A stretch of DNA of 64,000 bases from Peribolospora baueri (Eukaryota > Basidiomycota > Peribolosporomycetes > Peribolosporales > Peribolosporaceae), in NCBI GenBank assembly GCA_029717555.1, contig JAMDHS010000057.1, positions 82,715-146,714 of the forward strand, given 5' to 3'. Shown here piece by piece: positions 58,740 to 64,000 of this stretch. The notes beneath the pieces were generated by a model. That model saw nothing but the letters and a program-made list of their open reading frames with translations, was not told the DNA's origin and did no database searches. The position numbers and the translations under genes were made by a program. Positions within the stretch are counted from its first letter, which is position 1; each line of letters starts with the position of its first letter.

Positions 58740-61700
58740 TCACAACGACCGCGGGCCCCATACTTCGACGGCCACATTGGCGGTCATGACGGCCAGGTAG
58801 GCGACGAGCAACGCGGCGCCCCACCGCCTGGAGAGATGATAACCGTTCAAGGGCACGAAGATGAGCGTGGCAACGAGGACGACCAAGAGGCCGAGACCGC
58901 TGACGAGGAGGGTGGGGCTGAAGTCGATGGGGTAATAGCCCTGCTCTGCCCACTCGTAGCCTTGCGACGTGACGACCCACGAGCCGGAGAGACCGATGCC
59001 GAGGAGGATGTTGAGCATCGGCCCGCCGAAGCAGGCGCTGATCGCCATCACCGGGTATCCGAGCTTTGCGATGGTCACGTTGGCCACAAAGTCGCCCAGC
59101 GAGTTGCCCATCGCAAAGATGGTGAGGCCGAGGATGGCGTCGGATAAGTTAAAGATGAGTCCGAGGGACTGGGGGTGAATGCGGAAAAGATGGCCAATCA
59201 GCGGACAAATCTGAAGGATTAGGACGACGAGAACTAGAGACTGACCTGCAAGATCCCGACCACCTCATCGACGATGGTCATGATCCAGACCATGCCCATG
59301 GTGAACCCGAACAGGCAACGTGCTAGGTCGCCTAGCTGGGCCGTCCTGTTACTGTAGCGACGCTTCGCAGACAACGAAAGTACGAAGGCGGCGAGCGGCG
59401 CGCCTACGACGAGAGCGACAAAGATGGCGAACATGAACGAGTCGGTCTCCGCTGTAAGGACGAGGGTGAAATCGGCGTCAACAAAAATCGCACCATACCA
59501 TTTCGAGCCGAGTCAAGTTGAACGAGCGAAAGACCGCCTGGTGACTCACAGAAGAAAGCCCAAGCAAGGAAAAGCGGAGCCAGGAAGACTTGCGCGGCGG
59601 TCAGTCGAGGGCTCCAACCTCTTCTTGCTCCAATGCCACAATCGCTGCTGCTACCGCTGCTGCTGCTGCTGCTGCATGTCGACTCATCGTCCTCTACCGC
59701 CGCGTCTCCGTTATCGCCTGCTCGTCTGGGCCTGGAAGGCGAGGCGTCAGGCCGGAGCATCTGTCCGTCCCCCACGGCGAGTCCGTGAAGCGCCGCGGCG
59801 ATCTCTTCATCGCGTCGTCGCGCTCGGGCACCGCCTCCGACCTCGACGTCGTTCTCCGGCGATGCGGGCGTGACGTCGATGAGCGGCTGTTGTGTCTGGG
59901 CGCCCTCGTCCTCATTCTCGTTTTCGTCCTCGCCTCCCCCGAGCCGTGTCGAGGGACGTCTCCGGCGATTCCACCCGCTCCGCACGCTACCGCCGTCATA
60001 CCTCTCCTCTCCTTCCTCCTCCTCCAACCGCTTCTCCTCCTCCTCCGCCGCTTCTCTCGCTTCCCGCTGGTCGTCCACGACGGGCAGAGTGAGGTTCAAA
60101 GCCAGGATGGCGGGAGCGGTGACGAGAGCGAGGAAAATGCCAATGACTGACTTCTCGCGCAAATTGCGCAGCGAGGGGAAGAGGGCCGCGACGAGGTGCT
60201 GCGCTTGGCGGCGAAGGCGCTTGCGCAGAGGTCGGCGTGAGGGGGCAGAGCGTCGAGAAAGCGACAATAGACTTCCACACCATCTCGGCCCGGCGGATTT
60301 GCGCCGTTCAGATGCACGAGGCCTCCCCGTCTCTACGTTCCCTCCTCCGCCTTCCTCCTCCGCATTGTTCGTCGAGATCCGAATCTCCGGTATATCACCC
60401 CGCTCGCTCTCGTCGTCCGCTTCCACCGTGGCGCCCATGTCCGCGCGCTCGTTTCTAAAACTGTGGTCGTCGTATAGCTTCGGCGGAGCGGTGGCTATGC
60501 CAGGTACAGGAAGCGGGTCCGTCCCGTCACCTCGCGCTGAAGAGTCTGACGTCGGGCCTCCGTAAGGAATCTGAAGTCGAGGTAGTGTCGGTCGGCCGGA
60601 CGAAGTCACCGGGGTCCTCGTCTCGCCGCTCTCATATCGCCATGGATCCTCGACGTCGGCGGTGGAGAAGTCGACCAACTGTCCTACTTCCCCGCCTTGG
60701 CCTTGGCTGTGCTGGCCGTCCGACCGCCATCGCCTCAGAGCGGATGACATGGGGTCACCAGAGAGAGCGAGAGCCCCGGGAGAAGATTCCTCCGAACTAG
60801 AGGGCAGCAACGGCCCGGCGGAAGCGTGGCTATGACGACGGGCGTGCAAGTAGTGGCTATGGTGATGGTGATGGTGGTGGTGGAGGGGCGGGTGGTAGGC
60901 GGCGGGACTGGCCATGGAAGGGTTGAACGCGGCGAGGGAACGTGCGGACGAGTGCTCCTTTCGCAAGGAGTTGACCACATCACGGAACTCCACCGCGCTC
61001 AGCAGGCTCGGTCGGCCCGACGGCCAGGCGGAACTTGGGCGCCGCAGACGGTTTGTTCGATCGCTCAAGGGGACAGAACGAAGGGATGCGGGCGAGGCGC
61101 TACCGGAAGCTGAGGGCGAGGGTGGGGCGAGGAAGGCGGAGGAGGACATGGAAGGAAGGCGCGGACGCGGATCTTCTGCCTCAGCAAATTCGATAGCGAA
61201 AAGGTCTTCCTCGTCCTCGGGGAGGTATTCAACACGGGGACTCTGGAAGTGCAAATGCTGGTGATGTTGTGCATCGGTAGGCTCTTGTGCAATGGAAGGG
61301 GCGACAGAATCTGGGAAGATGATATACATCAGCAAAACGAAAGGCCACTAAGCAGGACGAACAGACAAACTCACCATCGTCCCTGTACGGCTCCAGCGCC
61401 TCCGTCCTATACTCGTCCCGTACGATGGCCATCATGGCTTTCCTCCGCTTCATCCTGCGCACCCACCACGTGCCTACGACGATGACGACGACGTAGACGA
61501 CGTAGAGTCCTACGAGGCTCGCTGTCTCCCATAGCATCAATTTTCCATCGGCAAGAAACAGAAGCGTGAAGGCGATCGAGACCGTGAAGAAGCCGACGTC
61601 GCGGACAAAGGGGAACCGGTTAACGCGGAATGGCTGGACCAGCATCATGGAGCCGGCGACGACGGAGACGATGAAGGAGGCAGCGCCGAGTAGCTCGCCG

Positions 61701-62413
61701 ACAGCGAGGGAGCCCGAGTTGTTCTTCATGGCAGAAAAGGTGGAGAAGACGTCCGGGGAGCCATTTCCGAAAGCGAGAAAAGTCACTCCGGCCTGGGGAC
61801 AGGGACAAGCGAAGGCGATCAGCGAGGCTCCGAACTGGGCAGAGCCAGATCTGCCACCTTTCTGTAGGCCAGCAAGACAACTCACGACGCTCTCGGTCAG
61901 ACCCAAGCGACTGGCGAGGGTGCTCAAGTTGGGACAGAAGAAGTCGCTAGCCACGAGGCCGACCCAAGAGAAGAGGAGGAGCATCCAAGCGATGATGCCG
62001 GCGAGCGCGAAGGGGCGGGCGGCCTTGGGAGAGCAGTAGAAGAGCGGGAGGTAATCGACGTGTCCGGAGGGCGGGCAGTGCTCTTTAACGTACGCACAAA
62101 GGTCCACATCGGGGTCGGAGGGGAGGGTGGTGCAGGACGATTTGTCGTCGTCGCGGTCGTTGCCATCGTTGCGGTCATCAGGGCCATCTTGGACGAAGTG
62201 GGTGTGGAGGGAGCGTCGCTGACTCTGCGTCCGAAGGCTATCCAAGCGGGGCCCAGACCGAGGAGCCAAGCTTTGAGCACCGGCATACGAAGGCTGAGCG
62301 CGTTTACCAATGGTGGCCAACTCAAAGCGGCTCGCAGCGCGCCAGCCGAGGATATGGAGGCAGACGACGAGGGTGAGGAGCAGCCACGCGTCCCTGCGCC
62401 TCGACGTGGTCAT
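58740..62413 (-). CDS. Sodium/calcium exchanger family protein (NCLX/SLC8B1-type)
   Basis: Complement join 58740..59168, 59246..59451, 59550..61310, 61375..61792, 61886..62413; 1113 residues. A cation antiporter with two Na_Ca_ex repeats. The ATG at 62413 starts a signal-anchor (TSRRRDAWLLLTLVVCLHILGW). A luminal segment with paired Cys follows (DLCAYVKEHCPPSGHVDYLPLFYC, shown here only by its ends CAYVKEHC and PLFYC). Alpha-1 repeat: AGVTFLAFGNGSPDVFSTFSA. Alpha-2 repeat: LGLTIFAMGNSLGDFVANVTIA. Between them lies a ~590-residue cytosolic loop with a His8 run, acidic patches and PRRP-type basic stretches. Fungal relatives sit in vacuolar, ER, Golgi or mitochondrial membranes; localisation here is not determinable by eye. 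The extended loop makes the protein about twice the size of animal NCLX. Confidence 0.92.
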
Positions 62414-62669
62414 GCCGGGCAACCCTACGAAGAGGAGAGGGCAGGAAGGAGCTCGGTGGTCGTGATGGCGGTGCTGGGGTAGCGCTGGGGCGATCGGGAT
62501 CCATCGAAGGTGGTGTGAGATGGTGGTTCAGACAGTGACAAATGCCGAAAAGGAGGCATGCCTTGGTCCAGGGACACCCGGGAATTGGGGGTCACGTGCA
62601 GCCGATCGGAGTAGGGTTGGCGGCACTGGGCGGCCGTCATTGTCCCACCCGCCGCTTCTTGCGTCTAGC

Positions 62670-63600
62670 TCATAACGTCTCCTTCACCTCTTTCTTCGTG
62701 ACAGGTGCCCTCGGCCGGGCTGGTGTCGAAGTCGCTCGCTGGGCACGCACATTTCCGAGGTGGACTTGCGCTGACTGTTTAATGAGGACGATGCGCGTGT
62801 CACGGTGCAACTCAGAAGCAGCGTATGCGTTCAGCACGTCAACGTCGACATCGAGCGGTTTTCCTCTATCGTCAGACTCGGCATCCGTTGGGCTGTGATC
62901 TGGACGAGAGGACGTAAATGGTCGACCTCAAACAAAAAGATTAGAGGGCACCAGAAACCCGAAGTGAAGCATGTTATTTAATACGATGATCCACGGTTGG
63001 CAGGTTGGCAGACGGGACCGTCGAGCACTGGGTTAGGCGATGGTCCTCGAATGGAAGGAGGCCCTGGAAGGAGGCCCCTACGCACGAAGATGCACATACA
63101 GACGCTCTGGGGTGAAAGAAGAGAGAGCAAAGCCCACACACAGCCTTGCCAATCACAGCTGCGCACCAACTCCCACAACCCTGCTTGGCGAGAAGCATTG
63201 GGTACTCGTGCGGGGGAGCGATGTACGACCTCCAGCTCACCGGACTCACCTCGTCCAACCACATCGAGCGTCCCCATTCGAGACGACCGGTGGCAATATG
63301 CAAGGCACTGACTGACCCCGCAATTGCGCGTCGCGAGCGTCTTCTGTCGTCGGTCCCTGCGGCAGGTAATTAAGTTCCGCGTGGACGCAGGTCGGCTGAA
63401 ACAGAAGCCTTCTTCGATGCCACCACCGGAGACATGCAAGCCCCCGAATTTGCAATCGTCCGCCGTTCTCCCCGCCTCAATGACCGCAGCCTTGCGCTTT
63501 CCCCGGACAAGTTCGATGGGCCCCACTGAAACCACTGCCCGAACGTGCGGATCCTCCAAGGTGGACTACCAACCTAGCGTTGCATCTGGTGCGCCTGGCC
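62670..63600 (-). CDS. Probable multi-exon gene of unknown product (model incomplete)
   Basis: The best-supported exon is the last, 62670..62899 on the minus strand. After a GTCCAG acceptor it reads DHSPTDAESDDRGKPLDVDV, then LNAYAASELHRDTRIVLIKQ and a basic Pro/Lys tail ending KKEVKETL. Upstream on the same strand are peptide segments with non-random look: SYIAPPHEYPMLLAKQ (about 63230-63170), NYLPQGPTTEDARDAQLRG (about 63375-63310) and KFGGLHVSGGGIEEGF (about 63455-63400), each in its own frame and bounded by possible GT/AG sites. I could not assemble a complete model or recognise the family. Transcription would be tandem with the exchanger. Confidence 0.4.
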
Positions 63601-63706
63601 TGCGCGGGTCGTTCCTCGTTATGCCCACAAAAAAGCATAAGAAGGGGGCGGCTCGGCGCCCGTCCTTTCCGCACACTTCCCCGTCTTCCTTCCTTTCACC
63701 GTCACC

Positions 63707-63932
63707 ATGCCTTCGCGGTCCAAATTCGTTCGCTTGGCTGCCACATGGCTAGCCGCTGCCTCGGCGCTGTCGCTTTCGCTCTCGCCCGTCGCCCAAGCGG
63801 CGTCTTGCACCAACTACACCCTTGACACCGTCGTGCCTTGGTCGGCGATGGGAAAGAACAGCACGAGCGTCGATCAGTCGACGATCATGAACGGCACCTA
63901 TTATCTTGCCGACCGTGTCAACAAGGCTGTCC
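63707..63932 (+). CDS. First exon of a secreted protein (partial at right edge)
   Basis: ATG at 63707; the exon ends at a GTGAGT donor (63933). It encodes a clear signal peptide: basic start (SRSKFVRLAATWLAAASALS) and a hydrophobic core ending VAQAAS, with probable cleavage near residue 28-29. The mature part begins CTNYTLDTVVPWS and has N-glycosylation sites NYT, NST and NGT, then YYLADRVNKAV. A tyrosine-rich YYLADR motif occurs in some fungal secreted beta-propeller proteins, but too little is visible to assign a family. The rest lies beyond the window. Confidence 0.7.
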
Positions 63933-64000
63933 GTGAGTCCTTGTTCGTCACCCTCCCCCGTGTCGCCTTGGCATGATGGCGTCGAGTTTGGGAAAAAAAA

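Noticed and set aside
1-64000. CRISPR arrays, prokaryotic operons, rRNA or clear tRNA genes
   Set aside because: None seen. The splice-rich gene structure is eukaryotic. A tRNAscan run would be needed to exclude tRNAs with introns.

Overview
The window is GC-rich nuclear DNA of an intron-dense fungus. Most genes are cut by several introns of about 50-110 bases with GTGAGT-like donors and YAG acceptors. Genes are packed on both strands, proteins carry long Ser/Pro/Gly/Ala-rich insertions, and codons prefer C or G in the third position. Cdc23, Gtr2, a short-tailed myosin II, GH47 mannosidase, Tsc10 and a Zn2Cys6 factor resembling the mushroom PriB type suggest a basidiomycete, perhaps a basidiomycetous yeast of the Pucciniomycotina (inference). 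There is no bacterial, viral or CRISPR content.

Layout. 1-1004: 3' end of an unrecognised gene (+). 1604-2218: mitochondrial ribosomal protein mL58 (-), divergent from the beta subunit of NAC (2531-3617, +). 5189-8794: gamma-tubulin complex component 4 (-). 9379-12387: ER alpha-1,2-mannosidase I (-), divergent from thioredoxin (13204-14068, +). 14768-22087: intronless 2439-residue disordered protein with a Q37 tract (-). 22930-28459: conventional myosin heavy chain (-). 29815-30594: small very acidic nuclear-type protein (-). 31909-34581: APC/C subunit Cdc23/Apc8 (+). About 34940-36160: decayed alpha/beta-hydrolase (+). 36557-38458: Rag GTPase Gtr2 (+). 39413-44037: Zn2Cys6 transcription factor (-), divergent from a single-pass membrane protein with an adhesin-like ectodomain (45108-47273, +). 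48093-52684: DUF300/TMEM184 protein related to vacuolar Hfl1 (-). 53100-53700: AT-rich island. 54283-55929: 3-ketodihydrosphingosine reductase (+). 56271-58418: MYG1 exonuclease family (+). 58740-62413: NCLX-type cation/Ca2+ exchanger (-). 62670-63600: uncertain minus-strand gene. 63707 to the end: first exon of a secreted protein (+).

The genes form no obvious operon-like pathway. They are housekeeping genes of the secretory pathway (mannosidase, Tsc10), cytokinesis and spindle (myosin II, GCP4, Cdc23), nutrient signalling and vacuole (Gtr2, Hfl1-like), and mitochondria (mL58, MYG1, perhaps the exchanger). Exon models were built by hand from splice sites, reading phase and family similarity. 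All multi-exon models listed as joins sum to a multiple of three. I saw no clear previously undescribed system. The most unusual items are the Q37 giant protein, the modular phase-0 exons of the myosin tail, the long-tailed Hfl1 homologue ending in an Atg8-binding-like motif, a two-start MYG1 gene, and the AT-rich island.
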